A program made the position numbers and the translations under genes. The notes under the pieces are model-generated. The model did no database searches. It was not told the origin of the DNA and saw nothing but the letters and a program-made list of their open reading frames with translations. Positions 1-9,994 of a DNA stretch of 64,000 bases are shown piece by piece. Each line of letters begins with the position of its first letter. Within the stretch, counting starts at the first letter, position 1. The stretch spans positions 124,001 through 188,000 of the forward strand of contig NZ_VFOS01000001.1 of assembly GCF_006716265.1 (NCBI RefSeq), written 5' to 3'. The stretch is from Rarobacter faecitabidus (GTDB lineage Bacteria; Actinomycetota; Actinomycetes; Actinomycetales; Cellulomonadaceae).

Positions 1-812
1 AGGATGTACGCGAGGTTCGCGCCGAGGATGCCGTTCACGCCAAGGTCGCGGGCGAAGACCAGTCCGTTGTAGCTCTCGTCCGGGGTATTGAAGCCGGGGA
101 ACTTCTCCGGGTCCTTGCCGAAGTCGAAGTTGCCGGAGTCGATGATGACGCCGCCGATGGCAGTACCGTGGCCGCCGATCCACTTGGTGGTGGAGTGGAT
201 GACGATGTCGGCGCCGTGCTTGATCGGGTTGAGCAGGTAGGGCGTGCCGACGGTGTTGTCGACGATGAGCGGGACGCCCGCCTCGTGCGCGATGCCGGCG
301 ACCGTCTCGATGTCCAGCACGTCTGAGCGCGGGTTAGGAATGGTCTCGCCGAACAGCAGTTTCGTGTTCGGGCGGATCGCGTCGCGCCACTGCTGCGGGT
401 CGTGCGGGTTCTCAACGAACGTTACCTCGATGCCGAACTTGGGCAGGGTGTAGTTGAGCTGGTTGTACGTTCCCCCGTAGAGGCTCGAACTTGCGACGAT
501 GTGGTCGCCCGCCTCTGCCACGTTGAGGAACGCGTACTGCTGCGCCGCCTGGCCGGAGCTGACCAGCAGGGCACCCACGCCACCCTCGAGGTTCGCGAGG
601 CGGTTCTCCACGATCTCCTGGGTCGGGTTGCCGATGCGGGTGTAGATGGGGCCGAGATCCTTCAGCGCGAATCGGTCCGCGGCGACGTCAGCCGTGGGAA
701 AGACGAACGAGGTCGTCTGGTAGATCGGCAGCGCCCTGGCGCCGGTCGCTGGATCTGGCACCTGTCCGGCGTGGATCTGGCGGGTCTCAAATGACCAATC
801 TGCTTCACTCAT
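1..812 (-). CDS. metY: O-acetylhomoserine sulfhydrylase (MetY), C-terminal part outside window
   Basis: PLP enzyme that makes homocysteine from O-acetylhomoserine and sulfide in the cytoplasm. The frame is open from an ATG at 812 to the window edge, giving 270 residues of a family usually about 430 long, so it is cut by the window and not shown to be broken. The N-terminus (TRQIHAGQ, then YQTTSFVF), the GGTYNQ segment and the Schiff-base lysine in HSTTKWIGGHG (Lys210) are typical of the Cys/Met metabolism PLP family. A GGAG lies 7 nt before the ATG. It is transcribed away from the NlpC/P60 gene. The close paralogue, cystathionine gamma-synthase, is less likely because of the MetY-like N-terminus and the GGTYNQ segment. 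Confidence 0.93.
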   Translation of the reverse strand, partial: MSEADWSFETRQIHAGQVPDPATGARALPIYQTTSFVFPTADVAADRFALKDLGPIYTRIGNPTQEIVENRLANLEGGVGALLVSSGQAAQQYAFLNVAEAGDHIVASSSLYGGTYNQLNYTLPKFGIEVTFVENPHDPQQWRDAIRPNTKLLFGETIPNPRSDVLDIETVAGIAHEAGVPLIVDNTVGTPYLLNPIKHGADIVIHSTTKWIGGHGTAIGGVIIDSGNFDFGKDPEKFPGFNTPDESYNGLVFARDLGVNGILGANLAYI

Positions 813-1144
813 GTGGATGCTCCATCGAGGTTTGTCCGCCGTGTGGACCGGCGCGTAGTTAGTTCGATGACTGTATCCGTGAAGTCGGCACCTACGCACC
901 CCACCGTCTCACGATCCGGACGCCGATTTGGGACGCCCGTCCAAAAACACGGAAGCCATGGTGCCCGTGTGACTGGTGTGATTGAAGTGGCCAAATATTT
1001 CCAAAGTGACGAAAGAGGGATAGGCTCAGAAGTCGAATGCGCACGTCCTGACGGGCGCGCCTGCACGTCATTGCCCGTTTGAGGCAGTGGCTGGAACGGC
1101 TGCGCATCCGGGATGTCCACCGCGCTGTCGAAAATGGAGCCGAG
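813..1144. other. Divergent intergenic region metY / NlpC-P60
   Basis: About 330 bases without a convincing gene between two divergent coding regions. It must hold both promoters. A TAGGCT hexamer at 1021-1026 could be a -10 for the rightward gene, but no good -35 is spaced with it. An AT-rich patch lies near 991-1003. I looked for a SAM riboswitch core on the metY side and did not see one. Confidence 0.5.
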
Positions 1145-2662
1145 ATGCCTGACCGCACACCGCGTCGCCCGCCGCGCTTCTTCGCGCGCCACCGCCGTCG
1201 CCTCGGAGTCTTCGTGCTCGCGCTCGCGCTTGGCTCCTCGTCCGCCCTCCCCGCGGCAGTCGCCACGCCAGAGGACGATCAACTCGACCAACTGCGCGCC
1301 CAGTCGAATTCAGCCGCCGTGGAGGTCAAGTCACTCGATGACCGCATCGCGAAACTGCAGTCGCAGGTAGACGACGCATGGGCCGTGGTGGAAGCCGCTG
1401 CGGAGGACTACGCGCAGGCCACCGAGGACCTTAAGAACGCGGAGAGCGCCACGGCTCAGGCGCAGGAGCGCTACGAGTCCGCCCTGGCGAACAAGGAGGA
1501 GTCCCGCAAGGTACTCGTCCAGATCGTGCGCGAACGCTCCCGTCTCGGCGGTACGACCTCGTCGATACAGGCCTTCTTCGCGGCCGACGAGTTCGACGAG
1601 GCGGTAGCCGAGGCCGCTGCGCAGGACCTCGTCCAGGACCGAGCGCAGCGCGCCGTTCAGCACCTACAGGCCAACACAGTCGTGGCTGACACCCTGGCGC
1701 AGGCAGCGCAGAAGGCTCAGAACGAGCTCGCTGAGGTTCGCGAGGAGTCGAAATCGGCGCTGAGCAAGGCGAAGCGCCAGCAGGAGAAGGCGCAAAAACT
1801 TCAGAAAGATGCCAAGGCCGAACGGGAGGCGGCAGTCACCCGACTTGCCGAGCTCCGATCCTCGACCGTAGCGGCGGAGCAGGCGCGGCAGACCAGACTC
1901 GAGGAGAAGCGGCAAAAGGCCCGCGAGGAGGCGGCGCGACAGGCCGCCGCCGAACGGGAGGCCCGTGACAACGCGCAGACGGACAGCGGATCCGACAACG
2001 CGGACGACGATTCCAAGTCCTCGACCAAGAAGAACCGCAAGCCCAAGCCGAAGGACGACGGCGGCGGGTCGAGTTCGACTGGTTCCGGCAATTCGGGCTC
2101 GTCCAACGCTGGCACCGGTTCCGGCAATTCGGGCGGCGGTTCGAGCGGCGGTTCCGCAGGCGGCTCGGGTAGCGGCGGGAGTTCCGGGGGATCCGGCTCG
2201 GGCGGCAGTAGCGGCGGAAGTTCCGGGGGATCCGGCTCCGATGGTGGGAGCTCCGGCGGACTGCTGGGGCAGGGCACTGCCGTCGCGACGGCCGCGCAGG
2301 GTCGATCTGCCGTGGCGGCGGCCAAACTGCGACTAGGTAAGCCGTACGGCTGGGGTGCAACAGGACCGGATTCGTACGACTGCTCGGGCTTGACCATGAC
2401 TGCGTGGAGCGAGGCCGGCGTGAGCATCACCCGCACGTCGCGTTCGCAGTATCTGCATGTGAAGAAGATTCAGCTTTCTTCCATGCGACCCGGCGATCTG
2501 CTGTTCTGGGGTGACGATCAGGACGATCCGATGTCGATCACGCATGTCGCGATGTTCATCGGAGACGGCCAGATGATCGAGGCACCTCGCCCCGGACTCA
2601 CCGTGCGCATCACGTCAGTGCGTTACGACTCGCGCCTGATGCCGTACGCCGGACGGGCTTAG
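1145..2662 (+). CDS. Secreted NlpC/P60 peptidoglycan hydrolase with coiled coil and Gly/Ser linker
   Basis: Predicted cell-wall endopeptidase that cuts stem peptides outside the membrane. I chose ATG 1145 (505 residues) because a GGAG lies 5 nt upstream; an in-frame TTG 66 bases earlier has no such site. Order of parts: a basic N-terminus and export segment (about residues 20-40, ending near AVA), a long Glu/Ala/Lys-rich coiled coil (about 45-260), a charged stretch, a Gly/Ser-rich linker (about 310-385), and a C-terminal NlpC/P60 domain with DCSG (Cys413), THVAMFIGDG (His467) and EAPRPG. The coiled-coil plus NlpC/P60 layout resembles RipA/RipC-type division hydrolases, whose coiled coil autoinhibits or docks to FtsEX. 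It has no operon partner and is convergent with ppa. Confidence 0.92.
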   Translation: MPDRTPRRPPRFFARHRRRLGVFVLALALGSSSALPAAVATPEDDQLDQLRAQSNSAAVEVKSLDDRIAKLQSQVDDAWAVVEAAAEDYAQATEDLKNAESATAQAQERYESALANKEESRKVLVQIVRERSRLGGTTSSIQAFFAADEFDEAVAEAAAQDLVQDRAQRAVQHLQANTVVADTLAQAAQKAQNELAEVREESKSALSKAKRQQEKAQKLQKDAKAEREAAVTRLAELRSSTVAAEQARQTRLEEKRQKAREEAARQAAAEREARDNAQTDSGSDNADDDSKSSTKKNRKPKPKDDGGGSSSTGSGNSGSSNAGTGSGNSGGGSSGGSAGGSGSGGSSGGSGSGGSSGGSSGGSGSDGGSSGGLLGQGTAVATAAQGRSAVAAAKLRLGKPYGWGATGPDSYDCSGLTMTAWSEAGVSITRTSRSQYLHVKKIQLSSMRPGDLLFWGDDQDDPMSITHVAMFIGDGQMIEAPRPGLTVRITSVRYDSRLMPYAGRA

Positions 2663-2847
2663 TCGCCATTGGCGAATCGGGCGCGGTTGGGGCGGGACAG
2701 CGGGGCCAACGAGTTCATCCACCGAGCGAATCGCAAATACCTGGACGCCCGAAAGCCCCACGGAAACGACAACGAACCCCGAGAGCAACGCAACCAGGTG
2801 CCTGAGCGCGTCAACACTGTACGCCCAGGTGCGGGACAACTTCCGCC

Positions 2848-3357
2848 TCAGTGCTCGCCGATGTGATAGCCCGCATCGATAGCGCGCTGGAACGAGTTCT
2901 GGATCTCGATCTCGGCGGCGGCGCGGTCCACCCAGTGGGCGCCCTCGACTGACTTGCCGGGCTCCAGATCCTTGTAGACCTCGAAGAAGTGTTGGACCTC
3001 GAGGCGGTGGAAGTCGGACACGTCATCGATGTCCTGCCGCCAGGCCGCGCGCTGATCGGCGGTGGGAACGCAGAGCACCTTGTCATCGCCGCCCGCTTCG
3101 TCTCGCATGCGGAACATGCCGAGTGCGCGGCAGCGGATCAGGCAGCCGGGGAAGGTGGGCTCCTCGAGGAGCACCAGCGCGTCCAGCGGGTCACCATCCT
3201 CGCCCAGCGTGCCCTCAATGAATCCGTAGTCGTCCGGGTAGCGCGTAGCGGTGAAGAGCATCCGGTCGAGCCGAATCCGGCCGGTCTTGTGGTCTACCTC
3301 GTACTTGTTCCGATGTCCCTTAGGGATTTCGATTGTTACGTCGAACTCCAGTGCCAC
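2848..3357 (-). CDS. ppa: Inorganic pyrophosphatase
   Basis: Soluble family I pyrophosphatase that hydrolyses PPi to phosphate and pulls biosynthetic reactions forward. The protein has the opening [10 protein letters not shown], the signature DGDPLD (Asp54, Asp56, Asp59) that binds metal, and KDLEPGK near the C-terminus. The preferred start is GTG 3357 (169 residues): a GGGGAAGG lies about 10 nt upstream and the protein then begins at the position usual for actinobacterial homologues. An ATG at 3387 would add ten residues that the family lacks. It is convergent with the NlpC/P60 gene and divergent from the PBP4-type gene. Confidence 0.95.
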   Translation of the reverse strand: MALEFDVTIEIPKGHRNKYEVDHKTGRIRLDRMLFTATRYPDDYGFIEGTLGEDGDPLDALVLLEEPTFPGCLIRCRALGMFRMRDEAGGDDKVLCVPTADQRAAWRQDIDDVSDFHRLEVQHFFEVYKDLEPGKSVEGAHWVDRAAAEIEIQNSFQRAIDAGYHIGEH

Positions 3358-3585
3358 AGTGGTTACACCTTCCCCGCGGGCGTCCATTGGATTTCGCTGG
3401 ACGAGTTGATTGTCTATGGTCCATCATGCCTGATCTGCCTGGAACATCTCGAATTAGAACTCTCCCGTGCCGCGCCGTCCGGGAAACCCTAGCCGCGGCA
3501 GTTAGGCTGATTCGTGCGAGTCGATCACGCAGGAATGCGGCCCGCCCACCCCCGTTAGCGCGCGTCAGAGAGGTAACGCTGCCAG

Positions 3586-4983
3586 ATGAGCTCGAAGAGG
3601 CGTCGCAAGTCCGCCGGGGCGGTGGTGTTCCTGCTCGTCCTCATCGTCGCCGTTGGCTACCTGTGGGCCGATGCGAAGGACCTGCTCCCCGGCTATCTCA
3701 CGATGTCCCCACCGCCCGGCCCCGCCGCGGAATTCCCGACCCCGCCCGGGGCCGTGGAACCCGGCGACACGGCCGCAGCGCCCGGCGGGGCTACGGCCGT
3801 ACTGCCGCAGACCGACGTCGATATCGCCGCCGCTGTGAAGGATCTGGTGACTGACAAGAAGAACGTCGGCAAGTCGATCTCCGTCATCGTGTCCGACGCG
3901 GTGACCGGCCAGATCATCGCAGCGCACAAGCCCAACAAGCCAATGACCCCGGCTTCGGTGCAAAAGGCGCTGGTCGCGCTCGCCGGCTCCGAGGAACTCG
4001 ACCTGGACGCCACCCTGAAGACCACTGTCGTCCAATCCAGCGCATCCGAGATCGTGCTGGTTGGCGGTGGCGACATGATGCTCTCCGCCGAGGCCGGCGA
4101 CCCGACGGTCGTCAACGGGAGAGCGGGCCTCGCCGACCTCGCGGCCCAAGCGGCCTCAGCCCTGGAACTGCGGGGAGAAACGACCGTCCGCCTCGTCTAT
4201 GACACCTCGCTGTTCGACGCGAACACCCACGGCGTATGGGAGCAGAGCCCCGCGCAGGGGTACGCCGCGCCCGTCGTTCCATTCGCGATCAACGTGGGCC
4301 GCATGAGCGACGGTGAGTACGCTCCGCGATATGACGACCCGGCGGGTGAGGCTGCGAAGGTCTTCGCCGCGCGGTTGGCGGAACGGGGCATCACCGTGGA
4401 CGGCGCGCCGCGCAGCGGCAAGGCCGTCAGTGGCGGCAAGACGGTCGCGACGGTCGAATCCGCTCCCGTGCGCGACCTGATCGAGCACTTCATGAGGTAT
4501 TCGGACAACACCATTACCGAGGTCGTGGGCCGACTCGTCGCCATTCATCGCGGCCTGCCCGCGTCGTTCGACGGCGCCGCCAAAGCCGTCCTGGCGACGC
4601 TGAGTGGAATGGGCATCGACGTATCGGGCGCGTCCTTGAAGGACTGCTCGGGCCTCGCGGAGGGTTCCAAAGTAATGCCCGAGACCATCATCGAGGTCAT
4701 AGATCGGCTCGCCACTCCGGGCGAGGGCACGTTCCACGACGCCGCCACGGGCATGCCCATCTCCGGCTGGACCGGCACATTGGCCGAACGCATGACCTCG
4801 GATGACGCCCGCGGCAACGTGCGGGCCAAGACGGGATCCCTGCCCAAGGTGGTGGCGCTCGCCGGCACCATCCAGACTTCCAGCCAGCGCCCACTCAACT
4901 TCGTCGTGATCGCCGACAGGTCGCCCAATACGTGGTCGACCCGCAAGGTCATCGACGACTTCGTGACAGGACTGACCGCATGA
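3586..4983 (+). CDS. dacB: D-alanyl-D-alanine carboxypeptidase/endopeptidase, PBP4 type
   Basis: Class C penicillin-binding protein that trims peptidoglycan stem peptides outside the membrane. It is 465 residues with a basic N-terminus and one membrane or signal segment (about 11-27), then a Pro-rich stretch. The active-site triad is visible: SVQK (Ser124, Lys127), SDN (306-308) and KTG (415-417). It is the first gene of a run that continues into the zincin metalloprotease (4-nt ATGA overlap), tilS and hpt. This dacB-metalloprotease-tilS-hpt-ftsH order is familiar in actinobacteria. The lack of an obvious cleavage site suggests it may stay anchored by its N-terminal helix. Confidence 0.93.
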   Translation: MSSKRRRKSAGAVVFLLVLIVAVGYLWADAKDLLPGYLTMSPPPGPAAEFPTPPGAVEPGDTAAAPGGATAVLPQTDVDIAAAVKDLVTDKKNVGKSISVIVSDAVTGQIIAAHKPNKPMTPASVQKALVALAGSEELDLDATLKTTVVQSSASEIVLVGGGDMMLSAEAGDPTVVNGRAGLADLAAQAASALELRGETTVRLVYDTSLFDANTHGVWEQSPAQGYAAPVVPFAINVGRMSDGEYAPRYDDPAGEAAKVFAARLAERGITVDGAPRSGKAVSGGKTVATVESAPVRDLIEHFMRYSDNTITEVVGRLVAIHRGLPASFDGAAKAVLATLSGMGIDVSGASLKDCSGLAEGSKVMPETIIEVIDRLATPGEGTFHDAATGMPISGWTGTLAERMTSDDARGNVRAKTGSLPKVVALAGTIQTSSQRPLNFVVIADRSPNTWSTRKVIDDFVTGLTA

Positions 4984-6113
4984 CGCACGCCAATCCCGAA
5001 TCCCTGATCGACTGGTCGAGCGCCGCCCGCGTCGCCGGGCGGATCGCGCCGCCCGGCCCGATCGGGTCGCGCGTCGAGTTACAGGCGCTCGTGGACGAGT
5101 TGCGGATCGCCGCCGAGCGCGCCTGGGCGCCGGCGGTCGAGTTCTCCGGCCTGGCGAACCTCATCGGCGACGAAGCACCGATCGCACCCGTGTATGTGGT
5201 TGATCGCGCTGGCTGGGCCGTCGCCAATTCCGAATCCATGGCGCGACTCTCGGCCCCGCTGCTCGGCGACCTGCCCGCGCAACGGGCGAGCGCGCAGGTA
5301 CTCGGCACCGTCGAGGCGGCTGGCATCCTCGCGCTGCTGTCGACCAAGGTGCTCGGCCAATTCGACCCGTATGGTCCCAGTAGCGGGCGCCTGCTCCTGA
5401 TCGCGCCTAACATCCTCGACGTCGAATCCGTGATTGGCGCCCCTGCGAGCGACTTCCGCCAGTGGGTATGCCTGCACGAACTCACGCACGCCGCGCAGTT
5501 CCGTGCCGCGCCGTGGCTCGCCGATCACCTCGTATCGCTCATCAGCGACCTGGGTTCGAAGACGGACCCCGAGGAGGACGAGGCTCCCGACGAGCCGGCC
5601 ACCCTCGGCGATCTCGCTCAAGGTAAGGCCGCTACCGCCGCCGCCGACGCGATCGCCGGGTTCGCCGCCGGCGTGGTGCGCGCGGGACGCATCGTGCGCT
5701 CGGGCGTGCAGGCGGCACGCGGCAAGGGTCAGGCCGGACTCATGGACGGCTTCCTCGGTCCGCGTCAGCAGGCCCGGCTCGCGGAACTCACCGCGATCAT
5801 GGCGCTGCTGGAAGGGCACGCGGACGTCACCATGGACGCCGTCGGCCCCGAGGTGATCGGTTCGATCGACCAACTGCGCGAGGACTTCGACAATAAGCGC
5901 GACTCGGCCAAGGGCATGGCCAAGGTCTTCGCCCGGGTATTCGGCATGGAGGCCAAACTGGCGCAGTACCGTAACGGCGCCGAGTTCGTGCGCGGCGTCC
6001 AGCACCAAGCGGGCGTCGAGGCGCTCTCAGCCGCGTGGGCGGCGCCTCAGAACCTGCCGCGTGCCGAGGAGATCGCGGATCCCGCCGCGTGGATCGCCCG
6101 CGTGCTGGGCTGA
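4980..6113 (+). CDS. Zinc-dependent metalloprotease, DUF2342 (zincin_2) family
   Basis: Predicted cytoplasmic zincin of 377 residues. It carries HELTH (His166, Glu167, His170), which fits the HExxH zinc site, and a long helical C-terminal half with EGHADVTMD, where acidic or His residues could supply the third ligand. ATG 4980 overlaps the dacB stop by 4 nt (ATGA), so translation is probably coupled. The family is restricted to actinobacteria and usually sits before tilS, as here. Its substrate is not known, and older annotations label it as linked to coenzyme F420 synthesis; nothing in this window supports that role. Confidence 0.88.
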   Translation: MTHANPESLIDWSSAARVAGRIAPPGPIGSRVELQALVDELRIAAERAWAPAVEFSGLANLIGDEAPIAPVYVVDRAGWAVANSESMARLSAPLLGDLPAQRASAQVLGTVEAAGILALLSTKVLGQFDPYGPSSGRLLLIAPNILDVESVIGAPASDFRQWVCLHELTHAAQFRAAPWLADHLVSLISDLGSKTDPEEDEAPDEPATLGDLAQGKAATAAADAIAGFAAGVVRAGRIVRSGVQAARGKGQAGLMDGFLGPRQQARLAELTAIMALLEGHADVTMDAVGPEVIGSIDQLREDFDNKRDSAKGMAKVFARVFGMEAKLAQYRNGAEFVRGVQHQAGVEALSAAWAAPQNLPRAEEIADPAAWIARVLG

Positions 6114-6115
6114 CG

Positions 6116-7156
6116 GTGGCCCGGATCACTCCGCTCGATCCGCTCCGCCGGGCGGTCGAACGGCACCTCTCCCAACTCGAGCCCCATGTGCCCGTCATCG
6201 TCGCCTGCTCGGGCGGTGCGGACTCGCTCGCGCTTGCAGCCGCTACGGCGCAGGCCACCGATCACTTGAAACGCCGGGGCATCGCCGTCACCGTGGATCA
6301 CGGCATGCAGGCGGGATCGGCTGACGTCGCCATTCGTGCCGCGCGCGCCTGCGAGGGCCTGGGCCTGGACGAGGCCATCGTCGCGACCGTGCATGTGCCA
6401 TCCGAGGGTCACGGCGGCCCCGAGGCGAGGGCACGCGACGCCCGCTACGCCGCACTCGACGAGGCGCGGCGGAAGCTAGGCGCAAGCGCCATCCTGCTGG
6501 GTCACACGCTGGACGATCAGGCCGAAACCGTCCTGCTCGGACTCGCACGCGGTTCCGGGATCCGTTCCATCGCCGGTATGGCCGCCGTGAACGACGCGTG
6601 GCGCCGACCCCTACTGTCCATCACTCGCGCGCAGACCGAAGCCGTCTGTGCCCACCTTGGGATCGAGCCGTGGCACGACCCCACGAACGCCGGTGCCGAC
6701 GGCGACCCCGTACGATCCCGGCTCAGGGCGCGCGCACTCCCGTCACTCATCGAGGTGCTGGGGCCAGGACTTACGCGTTCCCTCGCTCGCACGGGCATGC
6801 TGGCCGCCCGCGACGCGGACTTCATCGAGACGTGCGCCGGAGAACTCGTCCACAATGCCCGCGAAGCCGCGCCCGACTGCGCGTGCGCGCCTCGCGGAAT
6901 CCGCCTGAGTGTGAAAACCCTGATCGCGGCGCATGCGGCCGTGCGACTGCGGGCGCTACGCCTGGCCGCGATCGAGGCCGGCAGCCCCGCCGGATCACTG
7001 GCATACGGCCACTGTGAAGAGATCGATCGGCTCTTGACGCAGTGGCACGGGCAAGGGCCGATCGCGCTACCCGGGAATGTCGGCGCGGCCCGTCACTGTG
7101 GCACGCTAGAACTTGGCACTTCCACCAACCCGGCATCGCTGCACACCAAGGAGTAA
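6116..7156 (+). CDS. tilS: tRNA(Ile)-lysidine synthase
   Basis: ATP-dependent enzyme that changes C34 of the CAU-anticodon tRNA-Ile to lysidine, which makes it read AUA. It is an N-type ATP pyrophosphatase with the PP-loop SGGADS (32-37), followed by VDHGMQAGSA and GHTLDDQAETVLLGLARGSG, all characteristic of TilS. GTG 6116 starts two bases after the metalloprotease stop and gives 346 residues, close to other actinobacterial TilS proteins. It lies between the metalloprotease and hpt, in the usual context. The stop (7154-7156) overlaps the region just after the hpt ribosome binding site. Confidence 0.95.
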   Translation: MARITPLDPLRRAVERHLSQLEPHVPVIVACSGGADSLALAAATAQATDHLKRRGIAVTVDHGMQAGSADVAIRAARACEGLGLDEAIVATVHVPSEGHGGPEARARDARYAALDEARRKLGASAILLGHTLDDQAETVLLGLARGSGIRSIAGMAAVNDAWRRPLLSITRAQTEAVCAHLGIEPWHDPTNAGADGDPVRSRLRARALPSLIEVLGPGLTRSLARTGMLAARDADFIETCAGELVHNAREAAPDCACAPRGIRLSVKTLIAAHAAVRLRALRLAAIEAGSPAGSLAYGHCEEIDRLLTQWHGQGPIALPGNVGAARHCGTLELGTSTNPASLHTKE

Positions 7157-7160
7157 CCAC

Positions 7161-7718
7161 GTGGCCAACGGCTCACTTGAAAACGACATCGAACACGTGC
7201 TCATCCCAACCGATGAGTTGAACGGCCGGCTGGACGAGATCGCGCGCGAGATCGACCGGGACTACGCCGACAAGGACGTGCTCGTGGTGGGGGTCCTCAA
7301 GGGTGCGATCATGGTCGTCGCGGATCTGACCCGGCGCATGACCATTCCCGTCACCATGGACTGGATGGCGGTGTCCTCGTACGGCTCGGGCACGAAGTCC
7401 TCGGGCGTCGTGCGGATCCTCAAGGACCTCGACTCCGACCTGCACGGACGCCACGTGCTGGTCATAGAGGACATCATCGACTCCGGGCTTACGCTGTCCT
7501 GGCTCGTGGCTAACCTGCGCAGCCGCGGCCCTGAGTCCGTCGAGATCGCCACCATGCTGCGGAAGCCGGACGCGGCAAAGGTGGACGTCGACGTTCGCTA
7601 CGTGGGCTTCGACATTCCCAACGAGTTCGTGGTGGGCTATGGGCTCGACTACGACGAGAAGTACCGCAACCTGCCATACGTCGGAACGCTCAAGGCCGAG
7701 GTGTACAGCGGCCGATGA
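7161..7718 (+). CDS. hpt: Hypoxanthine phosphoribosyltransferase
   Basis: Purine salvage enzyme that joins hypoxanthine or guanine to PRPP. It is 185 residues. The PRPP-binding motif EDIIDSGLT spans about residues 103-111, and VGVLKGA and the C-terminal VGYGLDYDEKYRNLPYVG are hallmarks of bacterial HPRT. GTG 7161 is strongly supported by AAGGAG (7148-7153) seven bases upstream, so earlier in-frame starts inside tilS are not needed. The tilS-hpt-ftsH order is widely conserved in bacteria. Confidence 0.96.
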   Translation: MANGSLENDIEHVLIPTDELNGRLDEIAREIDRDYADKDVLVVGVLKGAIMVVADLTRRMTIPVTMDWMAVSSYGSGTKSSGVVRILKDLDSDLHGRHVLVIEDIIDSGLTLSWLVANLRSRGPESVEIATMLRKPDAAKVDVDVRYVGFDIPNEFVVGYGLDYDEKYRNLPYVGTLKAEVYSGR

Positions 7719-7858
7719 TCCGTCCGCGCCGTCCTTCGACGCTGATGGCGAACAAGGAAGGTGCGCACAGTGAAATCGAATCGGGACCGGGTATGTTCGT
7801 GTCGGAACATCTCGCATCTTAAGTTGAAGGGAGCCGGGGTCCGCCCCAGCGCGCAACT

Positions 7859-9988
7859 ATGAAGAAAGTTTTCACCGGTCCTGCCTTCTGGATCATCTTC
7901 GGCGTGAGCCTGCTGCTGCTGGCGCTCCTCGCCTTCAACCGCGACCCCGTTTCGCGTATCAGCACGTCCGACGGCCTCGAGCTCCTCACCGGCGAGACCG
8001 TCGAGAGCGCGCTGATCATCGACGGCGACCAGCGCGTCCAGCTCGACCTCACGCAGTCGTTCAAGAAGGACGACCGCGACCTGGGCAAGAAGGTCGAGTT
8101 CTACTACGTCGCACCCCAGGGCGAGCAGGTCGTGAGCGCGGTCGTCAAGGCGGACCCGGCCAAGGGGTACAACTCGCAGATCGCCAAGGGTAGCGTGTGG
8201 GCGTCCCTCCTGACGCTGTTCCTGCCGTTCCTGATCATCGGCGTGATCTTCTACTTCCTGCTCACGCGCATGCAGGGCGGGGGCGCGGGCGTGATGAAGT
8301 TCGGGAAGTCGCGCGCCAAGCTCGTCGACAAGGACATGCCGAAGGTGACATTCGCCGATGTCGCTGGCGCGGACGAGGCCGTCGATGAACTCCGCGAGAT
8401 CAAGGAGTTCCTGGCCGAGCCGGCGAAGTTCCAGGCCGTCGGCGCCAAGATCCCCAAGGGCGTGCTGCTGTACGGCCCGCCCGGAACCGGCAAGACGCTC
8501 CTCGCCCGAGCGGTCGCGGGCGAGGCGGGCGTTCCGTTCTTCTCGATCTCCGGCTCCGACTTCGTCGAGATGTTCGTCGGCGTTGGCGCCTCGCGCGTGC
8601 GCGACCTGTTCCAGCAGGCCAAGGAGTCGGCACCGGCCATCATCTTCGTGGACGAGATCGACGCCGTCGGCCGTCACCGCGGCGCAGGCATGGGCGGTGG
8701 GCACGACGAGCGTGAGCAGACGCTGAACCAGTTGCTCGTCGAGATGGACGGGTTCGACACCAACACCAATGTCATCCTCATCGCCGCGACCAACCGACCC
8801 GACATCCTCGACCCCGCGCTGCTGCGCCCGGGACGATTCGACCGCCAGATCGGCGTGGACGCGCCTGACCTCAAGGGGCGCCTGCGGATCCTCCAGGTGC
8901 ACTCGAAGGGGAAGCCCATGGTGCCGGGACTGGACCTCGAATCGGTGGCGCGGCGCACGCCCGGCTTCTCGGGCGCCGACCTCGCGAACGTGCTCAACGA
9001 AGCCGCATTGCTCACCGCTCGCTCGGGTGCGAACCTGATCGATGACCGGGCGCTGGACGAGGCCATCGACCGCGTGTTCGCCGGTCCCCAGCGCAGGAGC
9101 CGGGTCATGAATCCGGACGAGCTCCTCAACACCGCGTATCACGAGGGCGGGCATGCGCTCGTTGCCGCCGCGTCGCACTATTCCGACCCGGTCACCAAGG
9201 TGACAATCCTGCCGCGCGGCAGGGCGCTCGGCTACACGATGGTGCTGCCGACGGAGGATAAGTACTCGACCACCCGCAACGAACTGCTCGACCAGCTCGC
9301 CTATGCGATGGGCGGGCGCGTCGCCGAGGAACTCGTGTTCCACGACCCAAGCACCGGCGCCGCCAATGACATCGAAAAGGCGACCGACACGGCACACCGC
9401 ATGGTCACCGAGTGGGGGCTGAGCGAGAAGATCGGTGCGGTCAAACTGGGAGACGGGTCCTCCGAGCCGTTCATGGGCCGCGACATGGGCCGTAGCATCG
9501 AGTACTCCGATGCCGTGGCCGGGCAGATCGACGCCGAGGTCCGTCAGCTCATCGAGACCGCCCACGACGAGGCGCGCGACATCCTCACGCGCTATCGCGA
9601 CGTACTCGACGACCTGGTCACCGAGCTGCTCGAGAAGGAAACGCTGGACGAAAAGGAGATCGCGCGGATCTTCGGGCCGGTCGTGAAGAACCCGCCCCGA
9701 GATGTCTGGCAGTCCGGCGAAGGTCGCACCCCCCAGCGCGGGCCGGTGGCGATCCCCGAGCGGGTACGAGAAGCCTACGAGCGTCACCGTCAGTTCCAGC
9801 AGAATTCGTCCGCCAACCAGCCAGGCGGGGGCTCCGCGCCGGATGCGGTGGCTCAGCCCACCGAGCCGCCTATCGAGCCACCTGCCCCGCCGAGCGGGCC
9901 GACCGAGCCACCTGCCCCGCCGAGCGGGCCGATCGAGCCGCCAGCACCGCCGACCGGGCCTAGCGAGCCGCCCGCCGGACAGGTCTGA
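7859..9988 (+). CDS. ftsH: ATP-dependent zinc metalloprotease FtsH
   Basis: Membrane-anchored AAA+ protease for quality control of membrane and short-lived proteins. It is 709 residues: TM1 (about 9-27), an external domain, TM2 (about 115-135), an AAA module with Walker A GPPGTGKT (206-213) and Walker B IIFVDEID (261-268), and an M41 peptidase domain with HEGGH (428-432). The C-terminus is a Pro-rich tail made of a 10-residue tandem repeat. ATG 7859 is the only usable start after the in-frame stop at 7820-7822. Its Shine-Dalgarno is poor: the best AAGG/GGGAG match is about 25 nt away. folE follows after 6 bases and is probably co-transcribed. Confidence 0.97.
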   Translation: MKKVFTGPAFWIIFGVSLLLLALLAFNRDPVSRISTSDGLELLTGETVESALIIDGDQRVQLDLTQSFKKDDRDLGKKVEFYYVAPQGEQVVSAVVKADPAKGYNSQIAKGSVWASLLTLFLPFLIIGVIFYFLLTRMQGGGAGVMKFGKSRAKLVDKDMPKVTFADVAGADEAVDELREIKEFLAEPAKFQAVGAKIPKGVLLYGPPGTGKTLLARAVAGEAGVPFFSISGSDFVEMFVGVGASRVRDLFQQAKESAPAIIFVDEIDAVGRHRGAGMGGGHDEREQTLNQLLVEMDGFDTNTNVILIAATNRPDILDPALLRPGRFDRQIGVDAPDLKGRLRILQVHSKGKPMVPGLDLESVARRTPGFSGADLANVLNEAALLTARSGANLIDDRALDEAIDRVFAGPQRRSRVMNPDELLNTAYHEGGHALVAAASHYSDPVTKVTILPRGRALGYTMVLPTEDKYSTTRNELLDQLAYAMGGRVAEELVFHDPSTGAANDIEKATDTAHRMVTEWGLSEKIGAVKLGDGSSEPFMGRDMGRSIEYSDAVAGQIDAEVRQLIETAHDEARDILTRYRDVLDDLVTELLEKETLDEKEIARIFGPVVKNPPRDVWQSGEGRTPQRGPVAIPERVREAYERHRQFQQNSSANQPGGGSAPDAVAQPTEPPIEPPAPPSGPTEPPAPPSGPIEPPAPPTGPSEPPAGQV
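9875..9964 (+). repeat. Three 30-bp tandem repeats coding the FtsH Pro-rich tail
   Basis: Three consecutive 30-bp units (9875-9904, 9905-9934, 9935-9964) encode [14 protein letters not shown] decapeptides at the FtsH C-terminus. Units 1 and 2 differ at one base near their ends; unit 3 is more diverged. Partial units flank them on both sides. In-frame repeats of this kind can change copy number by slippage. Confidence 0.93.
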
Positions 9989-9994
9989 CGCAGC

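Noticed and set aside
813..1075. Possible SAM riboswitch before metY
   Set aside because: No SAM-I or SAM-IV core could be found on the minus strand.
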